DNA from: Serinibacter arcticus
GTDB taxonomy: Bacteria > Actinomycetota > Actinomycetes > Actinomycetales > Beutenbergiaceae
Reading direction: 5' to 3'
DNA length: 64,000 nucleotides
Assembly (NCBI RefSeq): GCF_004786095.1
Contig: NZ_RHPJ01000004.1
Span: 1 to 64,000, forward strand
A model generated the notes under the pieces. The model was not told where the DNA came from, did no database searches, and saw nothing but the letters and a program-made list of their open reading frames with translations. Each line of letters opens with the position of its first letter. Within the stretch, counting starts at the first letter, position 1. The position numbers and the translations under genes were made by a program. Positions 9,555 through 19,580 of the stretch are shown piece by piece.

Positions 9555-10532
9555 CTACCAGCCACTCACAGCGGTGAGCGAGTCACCACCGACCGCTCGT
9601 CCGATCCCGCGCGGGTCGTCCTGCCAGGCGATCAGCGCCCGCCGCCGCACGCGCGCGGCGGCCGTGGCCTCGGACGACGGCACGCTTCGTGCGGTGGCCA
9701 GAGGCTTCCACCCGACGGCGTCGAGCGCTCCGAGTGCCGATGCGACGACGAGCGCCGGTTGTGTCGCGTCCTCGTAGGCCAGGCGCACCGTGGGGAATCC
9801 CCGAGCGAGACCCGCGACGTCGCGGCGCCGGTCCCGGCGGTACTCGCCGCGACCGCTGTGGTAGGCGAACCCGTCGATCTCCATGATGAGCACCCCCTCC
9901 ACGAGGAGGTCCACCTCCCCCACCCCGGCGATCGTCAGGCCCGCCCGCACCCGAAGCCCGTGGCGGCGAAGTGCCAGCCGCACGCTCGTCTCGATCCACG
10001 AGCGGCAGGCCGGGTCCACGAGGTCGAGCAGGAGGGCTGCTCGTCGCGGCGAGCGTGCCGAGACGATGCCGAGCACGTCGTCGACGTCCGCCTTGTCGAA
10101 CCGGCCCGCGACGGCGTCGAGCGCCGCCACCGCGGGCTCGAGCGGCAGGCACTGCACCGCGCGTGCCGCAGCCCAGCGGGACGCCGCCGTGCGGGGACGA
10201 TCCGCGAGACCGACGTCCTCGTGGTGACGCACGAGGCCGGCGCCCGGGATGCGTGCGGTACCGCGGTGCCGTGGGACCGAGCAGTGGATGATCGAGGCGT
10301 CGCCGGGGACGTCGACCCCGTCGGCTCGCAGGGCGCTCACGCACGACACGACCCCGGCCAGCCGAGCGGCCGCCAGCAGGTCGCGCGGTGCACCGGGGAG
10401 GGAGTACAGGCCCGTGCCCTCCCGGTTCAGCCGGCCTTCGCGCTCCAGACGCGCGAGCTGCGAGCGCTGCGCTCCGAGCTCCGAGAACCTGGCTGAGCCA
10501 CCGAGGTCGGCGAGGCGGCTGAGGACGTGCAC
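9555..10532 (-). CDS. AbiEi-like antitoxin domain / DUF559 endonuclease-fold protein
   Basis: A 325-residue protein of a type common in actinobacteria. It has an N-terminal winged-helix segment like AbiEi antitoxins (about 1-50, reading through GTGLYSLPG) and a C-terminal DUF559 region related to very-short-patch-repair endonucleases (about 200-285: VDLLVEGVLIMEIDGFAYHSG has the ME(I)D core). Function is unproven; no partner toxin gene is adjacent. I chose the GTG at 10532 because the protein resembles family members from there; the frame is open further upstream. TTGTCCACA lies 44 nt upstream. A second gene of this type is at 31660-32658. Confidence 0.7.
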   Translation of the reverse strand: MHVLSRLADLGGSARFSELGAQRSQLARLEREGRLNREGTGLYSLPGAPRDLLAAARLAGVVSCVSALRADGVDVPGDASIIHCSVPRHRGTARIPGAGLVRHHEDVGLADRPRTAASRWAAARAVQCLPLEPAVAALDAVAGRFDKADVDDVLGIVSARSPRRAALLLDLVDPACRSWIETSVRLALRRHGLRVRAGLTIAGVGEVDLLVEGVLIMEIDGFAYHSGRGEYRRDRRRDVAGLARGFPTVRLAYEDATQPALVVASALGALDAVGWKPLATARSVPSSEATAAARVRRRALIAWQDDPRGIGRAVGGDSLTAVSGW

Positions 10533-10630
10533 GAGAACGAGGGTGGCACCGGACGGCTCGCCCGTGCTGACGCCCTGTGGACAACACTGCGTCCGGGAGA
10601 GTCCGAGCGGGACAGCCGCTGGCGCACAAA

Positions 10631-10739
10631 CGCCGCTGTGAGCGGCTGGCATGACGATCGGGACGTGTCGAGCGGCGACAACAGGCCGATCTTCCCCGGC
10701 CCTCGCCGCCGGACCGGTGGTCAGCCGCTCACAGCGGCG
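10631..10739. repeat. pair of inverted 18-bp palindromic repeats
   Basis: CGCCGCTGTGAGCGGCTG at 10631-10648 is the exact reverse complement of 10722-10739. Each copy is itself a small hairpin, GCCGCT-3 nt-AGCGGC, so the pair can fold separately or together across the 73 nt between. They fill the gap between the DUF559-like gene and the LapA-like gene. They look like a terminator pair or a short interspersed repeat. Confidence 0.6.
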
Positions 10740-10791
10740 GTCCCGGTCGGCCCGGGCCTCGGGCGGTCGTCGGACCTCGGGCGGTCGCGCG

Positions 10792-11043
10792 TCAGCGGAG
10801 GCCGGTGCGGCGCTTGATGCGGCGCCGCTGCGCGAACCAGCCGACGACCACACCCACCACCACCAGGATCGTGTACACGAGCCACGCCGGCGCCGTGAAC
10901 GTCCTGGTGAACAGGTAGATCGAGATGTCGGCCGTGTTCTGCACGATGAAGACGACCGCGAGCACCGCCAGCAGCGCCGGGAACCAGTACCTCCTCGCGA
11001 TCGCCCCGATGCCGGGGCCGGAGTCGGGCTGCTGCTGGGTCAT
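10792..11043 (-). CDS. LapA-like (DUF1049) small membrane protein
   Basis: An 83-residue protein with two transmembrane helices (about 20-38 and 50-70) and the VVFIVQNTADISIYLF pattern of the LapA/DUF1049 family, ending in a basic cytoplasmic tail (RRRIKRR). In Gram-negative bacteria LapA acts in lipopolysaccharide assembly; in actinobacteria the role is unknown. It lies 37 nt upstream of nothing it clearly pairs with on the left and follows pxpC on the same strand, so co-transcription with the pxp genes is likely. Confidence 0.8.
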   Translation of the reverse strand: MTQQQPDSGPGIGAIARRYWFPALLAVLAVVFIVQNTADISIYLFTRTFTAPAWLVYTILVVVGVVVGWFAQRRRIKRRTGLR

Positions 11044-11080
11044 GGGTGGAGCCTCTCGACGTGGTGGCGGCGCTGCGACC

Positions 11081-12064
11081 TCATCGTGGCACCGGGGACC
11101 GGTGCGCGCCCGTGGACGGACCGACGGTCGTCGGCACGAGCCGGACGCGGGTACCCGGTCGCACCTGCGCCAGGCGATCGAGCGACGCGCGCGTGAGCGC
11201 CGCCACCACCGGGTAGCCGCCGGTCAGCGGGTGGTCGGGCCCCATCACGACCGGCTCGCCCGACGGCGGCACCTGGACCGCCCCGGCGACGAGTCCCTCC
11301 GACGGGAGCTCGGGCGACGGACGGTCGCCGGCAGGCCCGCCGACGCCGGTCGTGGCGCGGTGCACCCTCGCCCCCTCCAGCCGCACCGCGACGCGATCGC
11401 ACCGATCGCTCACCGTCCAGACCTGCGAAGCGAGGTCCCCCAGAGCATCGGTCGCGAAGTCCTCCGGCCGGGGCCCCGGCAGAACCTCCAGGAGCACCTC
11501 CGTCGGCGGGCGCGCACCGGCGTCACCGGCCTCCGCCGACCCCACCTTCGCCACTCCCACCGTCGCCGCCCCCGCCGCCGGCACCGGCGGACGCAGCGGC
11601 GTCGCGACGTCGTCACCCACGGGCAGCTCGTCCCCCGACGCGAGCGGCGCAGGGCCGAGCTCGGCCAGCGTGTCGCGCGCCCGCGAGCCGAGCACGGGCT
11701 CGACCGCGAAGCCGCCCCGGACCGCGACGTACCGGCGCACGCCGTCGCGCGCCGCCCCCACGGTCAGGACCGCCCCCGGCACCAGCGTGAACGGTCGGCG
11801 GGGAGCGACCGCGAGACCGTCCACGCGCACGTCGCCGCCGGCGCCGGTGACCGCCAGGACGCACGCGCGCCGCGCCCGCAGCACGAGGGGCCCCAGCAGC
11901 AGCTCGATCGTGGCCGCCCCCGGCGCGTTGCCGACCGCCGCGTCGGCGGCCAGGTGCGCCCCGACGTCGAACGCGCCCGACGGCGCCACCCCCAGCCGTG
12001 CGTGGCCCGGCCGCCCCGGGTCCTGCAGGAGCGCCAGACCCGTGACCTGCTCGACGACGATCAC
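11081..12064 (-). CDS. pxpC: 5-oxoprolinase subunit C
   Basis: PxpC acts with PxpA and PxpB to hydrolyse 5-oxo-L-proline to glutamate using ATP. The 327-residue protein has the family start (EQVTGLALLQDPGRPGHARLGVAPSGAFD) split across the first 35 residues, the NAPGAATIELLLGP motif and the C-terminal MGPDHPLTGGYPVVA motif. A region at about 165-195 is Ala/Gly-rich and looks like a loop insertion. I start at the GTG at 12064, whose GTGA overlaps the pxpB stop. Older databases call it KipA or a biotin-dependent carboxyltransferase-like protein. Confidence 0.9.
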   Translation of the reverse strand: MIVVEQVTGLALLQDPGRPGHARLGVAPSGAFDVGAHLAADAAVGNAPGAATIELLLGPLVLRARRACVLAVTGAGGDVRVDGLAVAPRRPFTLVPGAVLTVGAARDGVRRYVAVRGGFAVEPVLGSRARDTLAELGPAPLASGDELPVGDDVATPLRPPVPAAGAATVGVAKVGSAEAGDAGARPPTEVLLEVLPGPRPEDFATDALGDLASQVWTVSDRCDRVAVRLEGARVHRATTGVGGPAGDRPSPELPSEGLVAGAVQVPPSGEPVVMGPDHPLTGGYPVVAALTRASLDRLAQVRPGTRVRLVPTTVGPSTGAHRSPVPR

Positions 12065-12684
12065 GCGTGCCCCCGACCGACGTCCACGAACCGCACCGTG
12101 TCGCCCGGTTCGATCAGCGCCGGCCGCGGTCGCGCCAGGTCGAACAGCACCGCGCCGGTCCGTCCGAGCAGGTTCCAGCCGCCCGGGCTGCTGCGCGGGT
12201 AGACCGCCGTCATGTCGGCCGCGAGCGCCACCGACCCGGCCGGCACGCGCGTGCGCGGCACCGCGAGCCGCGGTGTCGCGAGCACGGGGTCGAGCCCCGC
12301 CAGGTAGACGAAGCCGGGCGCGAAGCCGGCGAACGCCGCGGTGTAGGCCGTCCCCGCGTGCCGGGCGACCACCTCGGCCGGCGTCAGCCCGGATGCCGCC
12401 GCGACGACGGCGAGGTCCGCGCCGTCGTAGACCACCTCGATCACGATCTCGCGACGCGACCCCGCCGTCGCCGCCCCGGCCTCCGGTGCGCCACGGGAGG
12501 ACAGGTCGGCCGCGAGGGCAACGGCCACCCGCTCGTCCGCGCACCGCACGAGCAGCGTCCTCGCCGCGGGGACGACGTCGACCACCCCCGGCAGGCCCAC
12601 CACCTGGGCCGCGAGGGCGTGCGCGACGGCGGCCGCGGGCACGTCCACGAGAACGTCGCGCTCCCCGTACCGACGACTACGCAT
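12061..12684 (-). CDS. pxpB: 5-oxoprolinase subunit B
   Basis: A 207-residue KipI/PxpB-family protein with the signature GFAPGFVYLAGLDP (about 125-138) and the PRTRVPAGSVALAADMTAVYP region next to it. With PxpC it forms the second half of the bacterial ATP-dependent 5-oxoprolinase. The ATG at 12684 lies inside the end of pxpA, with an 8-nt overlap, and the stop overlaps pxpC, so the three genes should be translationally coupled. Confidence 0.9.
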   Translation of the reverse strand: MRSRRYGERDVLVDVPAAAVAHALAAQVVGLPGVVDVVPAARTLLVRCADERVAVALAADLSSRGAPEAGAATAGSRREIVIEVVYDGADLAVVAAASGLTPAEVVARHAGTAYTAAFAGFAPGFVYLAGLDPVLATPRLAVPRTRVPAGSVALAADMTAVYPRSSPGGWNLLGRTGAVLFDLARPRPALIEPGDTVRFVDVGRGHA

Positions 12685-13405
12685 CGATGAGGAAGGACCG
12701 CAGCGCGACCCCGGCGTCGGCCAGCCCCTCGCGCGCGGCTCGGGCGAGGAGCACGGCGTCCGGCGAGTCCCCGTGCACGCACAGCGTGCGCACGCGTCGG
12801 GCGAGCTGCGCCACCCGCCCCGCCACGGCGTCCGGATCGGTCAGCACGGCACCGGGCTCGGAGCGCGGCACCAGCGTGCCGTCGTCCGCGTAGGCCCGGT
12901 CGGCGAAGCCCTCGGCGACGAACGGCACGCCGTTCTCGACCGCGACCCGCTGCAGCGCCGACCCGGGCAGGCCCAGGACCGGCAGGACCTCGCCGAGCGC
13001 CGAGCGCGCGGTCCCGATCACGACGTGCGCGACGTCGTCGTCGATCATCGCGGTGGTGTAGAGCGCGCCGTGGGCCTTGAGGAAGCGCACACGCGTCCCG
13101 ACGGCGTTCGCCTGGGCCTCGAGGTCGCGCACCTGCCCGAGGAGCTGGGTCAGCAGCGTCTCGGGCGCGACCTCGAGCCGGCGCCGGCCGAAACCGGCGT
13201 GGTCGACGTAGGAGGGGTGGGCGCCGATCACGACGCCGCGGGCGTGCGCGAGCCGCGCCGCCTCCCGCATCGAGGCCGCGTCGCCGCGGTGGCCGCAGCA
13301 CGCGATCGAGGTGCTCGTGACGACGTCGAGGATCGCGGCGTCGTCACCGACCCCCTCCCCGAGATCGGCGTTGAGGTCGACGGACACCGCCGCGAGCGAG
13401 GTCAC
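12677..13405 (-). CDS. pxpA: 5-oxoprolinase subunit A (LamB/YcsF family)
   Basis: A 242-residue LamB/YcsF protein, the subunit that binds and opens 5-oxoproline. It begins with VDLNADLGEG, the hallmark motif of the family, and has GAHPSYVDHAGFGRR and VRFLKAHGALY, all in the usual order. The GTG at 13405 overlaps the stop of the upstream gene (GTGA); a longer frame upstream is not PxpA-like. The gene order A-B-C in one overlapping operon supports a working 5-oxoprolinase. Confidence 0.93.
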   Translation of the reverse strand: MTSLAAVSVDLNADLGEGVGDDAAILDVVTSTSIACCGHRGDAASMREAARLAHARGVVIGAHPSYVDHAGFGRRRLEVAPETLLTQLLGQVRDLEAQANAVGTRVRFLKAHGALYTTAMIDDDVAHVVIGTARSALGEVLPVLGLPGSALQRVAVENGVPFVAEGFADRAYADDGTLVPRSEPGAVLTDPDAVAGRVAQLARRVRTLCVHGDSPDAVLLARAAREGLADAGVALRSFLIDA

Positions 13406-13821
13406 CCGGCCGCGTCCGCCTGCTCGAGCAGCGCGAGCAGCGCGTGCGCGTAGGCGTCCACCGGGCTGGCGGCGCTGAACGCGTCGTCCTCCCCGGTGAC
13501 GGCGTCCACGACGTGCACCTCGTAGCTGGCGTCGTCGCGCGTGAGGGCGACGAACGTCTGGCCGAGGAGCTCGCGCAGCTGGTCCTCGCGGGGCAGCCAG
13601 AGGGTGTCCTCGACCGCGACGGAGTCGAGCGCCCACTCCGTGGTGCCGTTGAAGCCGAGGACCTGACCGCCGGGGTAGGAGTGCACCTCGACGGTCAGCT
13701 CGGAGATCGCGAACGACTGACCCTCGAAGGCGTCGCCGGGGATGGTGAAGGAGTCGCCCGACCGGGGCTGCCAGCGCAGCCCGGCCCGTTGCAGTCGCTG
13801 GGCAAGCGCGAGGGAGATCAC
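13402..13821 (-). CDS. conserved protein of unknown function upstream of pxpA
   Basis: A 139-residue soluble protein (MISLALAQRLQRAGLRWQPR at the start; VLGFNGTTEWALDSV and LWLPREDQLRELLG in the middle). I believe it belongs to a conserved actinobacterial family sometimes labelled CpaE-like, but I see no ATPase motif to support that name. It is acidic towards the C-terminus and has no signal peptide or membrane segment. It overlaps pxpA by 4 nt, so it is expressed with the 5-oxoprolinase genes. Its role is unknown. Confidence 0.65.
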   Translation of the reverse strand: MISLALAQRLQRAGLRWQPRSGDSFTIPGDAFEGQSFAISELTVEVHSYPGGQVLGFNGTTEWALDSVAVEDTLWLPREDQLRELLGQTFVALTRDDASYEVHVVDAVTGEDDAFSAASPVDAYAHALLALLEQADAAG

Positions 13822-13858
13822 CTCGCCAGTATGCCCGGGCGCGCCTGTGAGTGGACTG

Positions 13859-16094
<2,236 letters not shown>

Positions 16095-16105
16095 GGAGTA
16101 ATTGT

Positions 16106-16135
16106 TGCAGTCGCTGCATAGTTGCAGCCAGTGCA
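16106..16135. promoter_or_regulatory. tandem operator for the TetR/MFS operon
   Basis: Two dyads of the form TGCAG-N3-CTGCA lie 17 bp apart: 16106-16118 is perfect and 16123-16135 has one mismatch (GTGCA). They start 11 bp upstream of the TetR start codon, between it and a divergent gene at 16185. Repeat symmetry and position fit a TetR dimer-pair site. The divergent gene may also be affected. Confidence 0.55.
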
Positions 16136-16184
16136 TATCCGGTGACATCGGTCACCGGCACGGGTGCGCCGCTAGTCTCGGGAC

Positions 16185-16586
16185 ATGACCAGCCCAGGGA
16201 CGTACGGACCGGGCACGAGCGCCGTCACCGCCGTCAGCACCATGACGGATCCGCTGCACCACACCCGCACCCCCGGTGCGGGGCTGCGGCCCCTGACCGC
16301 GCTGATCGCCACGCTCACGCTCGTCGGCGCGTTCGTGGCCGTGGGCTGGCGCTGGTCGCAGGACGGTGCGGCGGCCTGGGAGCTGCTGTCGGCGTGCCCC
16401 GCGGCGGACGTCGCGTGTCCCGTGCAGCCCACGGTCCGGCAGGCGCTGCTGGACCCGCTGCTGCTCGGCGCGGGGATGGTCGCCCTGTCCGTGGGCGCCC
16501 TCGTCGACGCCCGACGGCGACCGGTCACCGGTCTGCTGCTCGCCGTCGGCGCCGTGGCGCTCGGCGCCCTGGCGGTGGGGTCGTGA
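16185..16586 (+). CDS. small membrane protein of unknown function
   Basis: A 133-residue protein with a polar N-terminal part (about 1-35), then three or four hydrophobic segments (about 37-55, 88-105, 110-130). It contains two cysteines in LLSACPAADVACPVQP that would lie outside the membrane. I do not recognise a family. It is divergent from the TetR gene and overlaps the next gene by 4 nt, so the two probably work as a pair. Confidence 0.6.
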   Translation: MTSPGTYGPGTSAVTAVSTMTDPLHHTRTPGAGLRPLTALIATLTLVGAFVAVGWRWSQDGAAAWELLSACPAADVACPVQPTVRQALLDPLLLGAGMVALSVGALVDARRRPVTGLLLAVGAVALGALAVGS

Positions 16587-17227
16587 GCGGCCAGCACCCC
16601 TACCGGCAGCAGCCGGGTCAGGGGCAGCAGCCGTACCGTCAGCAGCCGGGGCCGCAGCGGCCGCAGCAGCGGCCGGGCCAGAATCCGCAGCAGCAGCCCG
16701 GTCCCTACCGGCAGCAGCAGCCCGGTCCCTACCGGCAGCAGCCACCGTCGTCACCCCGACCCGCGCAGCCCTACCGCGGGCAGCCCGACCGCGTGCAGCC
16801 CAACCCCGCGCAGCCCACCCCGGTGCAGCCCATCCCCGCCCCGCAGCACCAGAGCACCTACGGCGTCGCACCACCCCTGGTGCAGAACGTGTCGCTGGGC
16901 GGCAGCACCGACCGTCGGGAGCCCTTCGGAGCGCTCGTGGCGCTCGGGGTCTTCCTGCTCGCGCTGAGCGTCGTCGTCCCGTTCCTGCTCTTCCTGCTGA
17001 CGGCGAACGGTCCCTCCGGCTTCGAGGCCGACCCGGTGTGGACCCTCGCCGTCCCCGCCGCGACCGCGGTGCTGACGTTCGGGTTCGCGGCCCGCGCCGT
17101 CGCCAACGGCGGCACCCGGCGTCGACCGCTGCGGGCGCTCGTGCACCTCGTGCTCGGCTGCGCCGTGCTGGTGCTGGCGGTCTCGTCGACCGTCGACGCC
17201 ACGGGCATCCAGTTCGTCAGCTACTGA
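16583..17227 (+). CDS. Gln/Pro-rich membrane protein of unknown function
   Basis: A 214-residue protein. Residues 1-90 are a low-complexity cytoplasmic-looking tail with repeated PYRQQPG and QPGPYRQQ units, then Pro-rich spacers. Residues about 112-205 hold three to four hydrophobic helices. The GTG at 16583 forms a GTGA overlap with the preceding gene. Such disordered Pro/Gln tails on small membrane proteins are frequent in actinobacteria and may mediate protein contacts. The tail contains a perfect 24-bp tandem duplication, so its length may vary between strains. No function can be assigned. Confidence 0.6.
   Translation: MSGQHPYRQQPGQGQQPYRQQPGPQRPQQRPGQNPQQQPGPYRQQQPGPYRQQPPSSPRPAQPYRGQPDRVQPNPAQPTPVQPIPAPQHQSTYGVAPPLVQNVSLGGSTDRREPFGALVALGVFLLALSVVVPFLLFLLTANGPSGFEADPVWTLAVPAATAVLTFGFAARAVANGGTRRRPLRALVHLVLGCAVLVLAVSSTVDATGIQFVSY
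16688..16735 (+). repeat. perfect 24-bp tandem duplication in coding sequence
   Basis: Two adjacent identical 24-bp units (16688-16711 and 16712-16735) encode PGPYRQQQ-like repeats inside the Gln/Pro-rich protein. The unit is in frame, so copy-number change would not break the gene. Confidence 0.85.
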
Positions 17228-17243
17228 GCCCGTCGACCGGCGG

Positions 17244-18311
17244 TCAGGCCAGCTGCTCGGCCATCGCCAGCGCCGCCTCGGCGGTGTCGCGCAGCGTCAG
17301 CCCCGCCGCCTCCGGTGACAACGTGCCGAGCCCCGGCCGCGCGGTCAGCGTGAGCGACAGGTCCGTCGTGGCGAGGCCGAGGGATCGCCACCGGTCGAGC
17401 ACCCCGCGCGCGGCGGCGCCGGCGTCGGGCCGGACCTCGGCGCTCCGGTGCGGGACCGACGCCGCCCACACCCGGCCGCCGTCCTCGACGGTCTGGGCGA
17501 GCGCCTCCCAGCCCGGCCGGTCCAGCGCCGTGACGTCGAGCGCGAGGGCGTGCGGTCGCGCCGACGCGGCGGCGGTGATCGCACCCGCGTCGGGCGGCAC
17601 GACCACGACGCACCGGTGCGGCGCCCACGCCGCCACCAGCAGCCCGAGCTGCGCCGTGACGCGCTCGACCTCGGGCGGCCGCAGCCGCCCCGAGCCCACG
17701 AAGGTGCGCACCCGACCGGTCAGCACGTCCGCCAGGAGCGGCTCGTGGAGCAGCACGGTGCCGACCCCGGCCTCGGCAGCCGCGTCCTGCTGCCGATCGC
17801 CCTGCTTCAGCGCCGTCGCCGCGGCGCGCGTGCCGCTCACGGCGGCGGCGATCGCCTCCAGGTGGCGCGCCACGCCGACCCCGAGGGACTCACCGATGTC
17901 GGAGGTCGCCTCGGCGTCGTCGATCACGCGCTCCCCCACCGGCAGCCAGAGCGACGCCGCGAGCGAGAACGGTCCCAGCACGGGCGCCGCGACCGGGCCC
18001 TCGTAGCCGGCCCCCGCGAGCGCGAACGACTCGACGTCGTCGGCCAGCACGCGCCCCGCCCGCACGAGCTCGGCCGACGGAGCGCCGGACAGCCGCCAGC
18101 CGTGCGGTTCGAGCGACGCGGGCAACGCCTCGAGCATGGACAGCGTGCGGCCGATCGGCGCGGCCCACGGACCGCGCGCGGGGAGCACCGCGAGGTGCGG
18201 CAGACCGGCGATGCCCGCCGGCGCCTCCGCCAGCGTGCCGAGGATCGTCTGGTGCGCGGCGAACGGGTCCTCGCCCGGCCAGGCGCCGAGCCCGGAGATC
18301 GTGAGCGTCAT
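17244..18311 (-). CDS. methionine-synthase (MetE C-domain)-like protein
   Basis: A 355-residue protein of the UROD/MetE-like fold, in the family usually labelled methionine synthase that lies beside mnmA in many actinobacteria. It spans the barrel with [20 protein letters not shown] and the region leading to [14 protein letters not shown], where HxC matches two zinc ligands of MetE. Near the C-terminus, where relatives carry a conserved cysteine (CGLAG), it reads TARPGLG, so one expected zinc ligand seems missing. It has no MetE N-terminal domain. It overlaps mnmA by 4 nt. Whether it makes methionine is doubtful; a role with the thiolation genes is possible. Confidence 0.65.
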   Translation of the reverse strand: MTLTISGLGAWPGEDPFAAHQTILGTLAEAPAGIAGLPHLAVLPARGPWAAPIGRTLSMLEALPASLEPHGWRLSGAPSAELVRAGRVLADDVESFALAGAGYEGPVAAPVLGPFSLAASLWLPVGERVIDDAEATSDIGESLGVGVARHLEAIAAAVSGTRAAATALKQGDRQQDAAAEAGVGTVLLHEPLLADVLTGRVRTFVGSGRLRPPEVERVTAQLGLLVAAWAPHRCVVVVPPDAGAITAAASARPHALALDVTALDRPGWEALAQTVEDGGRVWAASVPHRSAEVRPDAGAAARGVLDRWRSLGLATTDLSLTLTARPGLGTLSPEAAGLTLRDTAEAALAMAEQLA

Positions 18312-19489
18312 GCGGTCGCGCCGGAGCTGGACCCGAGGGCGGCAGCAACGGCGGCGGTCCCGCGCGTCCGCTCCGCCGCCCGCCGCCCGGTCAGGGCCAC
18401 GGTCGCCTGCCCGAGCACGCGGTCGCCGTCGTAGACCACGATGCTCTGCCCGGGCGCCAAGCCGCGGAGCGGGGCGTGCAGCCGGACGAGCAGGTCGTCG
18501 CCGTCGCGGCGCACGGAGGCCGCCTGCGGCTCGCCGTGCGCCCGCACCTGGACCGTGACCTCGAGGTCACGGTCACCGTCGTCGGCCCCCTCGCCGTCGA
18601 CCGCCGTCCCGGGAGCGAGCCAGACGACGTCGCCGCCGACGACGTCGCTCACCGAGAGCAGCTCGTCCGCCCCGACGATCACGCGGTTGGCGGACGTGTC
18701 GACCTCGAGCACGTAGCGCGGACGGCCGTCGGCCGCCGGGCGGGGCAGGTGGAGCCCCCTGCGCTGGCCGACCGTGAACGCGTAGGCGCCGTCGTGCGTG
18801 CCGACGACGTCGCCGCCCTCGTCCACGATCTCGCCCGGCTGCGACCCGAGGTGGGAGCGCAGGAAGCCCTGGGTGTCGCCGTCGGCCACGAAGCAGATGT
18901 CGTAGGAGTCGGGCTTCGCGCTGACGCTGAGCCCGCGCGCGGCGGCCTCGGCCCGCACCTGGTCCTTGCTGGTGACGTCGCCGAGCGGGAACAGCGAGCG
19001 CGCGAGCCGATCGCGACCCATCACCGCCAGCACGTAGGACTGGTCCTTGAGCGGGTCGTGGCTGCGGTGCAGCGACGGCGTGCCACCGGCGTCGTGGGTG
19101 ATGCGCGCGTAGTGCCCCGTGGCCACGGCGTCGAACCCGAGCGCGAGACCGCGGTCCAGCAGCGCGGCGAACTTGATGTGCTCGTTGCAGCGCACGCACG
19201 GGTTGGGCGTGCGCCCGGCGGCGTACTCGGAGACGAAGTCGGCCACGACGGTCTCGGTGAACTCCTCCGAGAGGTCCCACACGTAGTACGGGATGCCGAG
19301 CACGTCGGCGGCGCGGCGGGCGTCGGAGGCGTCCTCGAGCGAGCAGCAGCCGCGACTGCCGTTGCGGTGCTGGGCGCGGCTGCGCGAGAGGGCCATGTGC
19401 ACGCCGACGACGTCGTGGCCGGCGTCGACGGCGCGCGCGGCGGCGACCGCGGAGTCGACTCCCCCGGACAGGGCGGCAAGAACACGCAT
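18308..19489 (-). CDS. mnmA: tRNA-specific 2-thiouridylase
   Basis: MnmA thiolates U34 of Lys, Glu and Gln tRNAs using ATP and sulfur from a cysteine desulfurase. The 393-residue protein has the PP-loop SGGVDS at 8-13. The catalytic cysteine pair is Cys98 ([12 protein letters not shown]) and Cys199 ([17 protein letters not shown]). The C-terminal beta-barrel has VGQRRGL. I start at the ATG at 19489 ([13 protein letters not shown]); the frame is open upstream but that part is not MnmA-like. The stop overlaps the methionine-synthase-like gene. A desulfurase gene lies on the same strand at 22029-23207 but is separated from mnmA by two genes on the other strand. Confidence 0.95.
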   Translation of the reverse strand: MRVLAALSGGVDSAVAAARAVDAGHDVVGVHMALSRSRAQHRNGSRGCCSLEDASDARRAADVLGIPYYVWDLSEEFTETVVADFVSEYAAGRTPNPCVRCNEHIKFAALLDRGLALGFDAVATGHYARITHDAGGTPSLHRSHDPLKDQSYVLAVMGRDRLARSLFPLGDVTSKDQVRAEAAARGLSVSAKPDSYDICFVADGDTQGFLRSHLGSQPGEIVDEGGDVVGTHDGAYAFTVGQRRGLHLPRPAADGRPRYVLEVDTSANRVIVGADELLSVSDVVGGDVVWLAPGTAVDGEGADDGDRDLEVTVQVRAHGEPQAASVRRDGDDLLVRLHAPLRGLAPGQSIVVYDGDRVLGQATVALTGRRAAERTRGTAAVAAALGSSSGATA

Positions 19490-19580
19490 GGGAGCCAGTC
19501 TACGAATCGTTGTGACCTTGTGACCGGTCCGGACGCCCTCCGGGCGGGAGGCACCCCCGGGGCGCTGGAATCCTGGAGGC

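Noticed and set aside
10576-10584. TTGTCCACA as part of a replication origin
   Set aside because: A single box with no cluster, no AT-rich unwinding region and no dnaA, dnaN or parA nearby.
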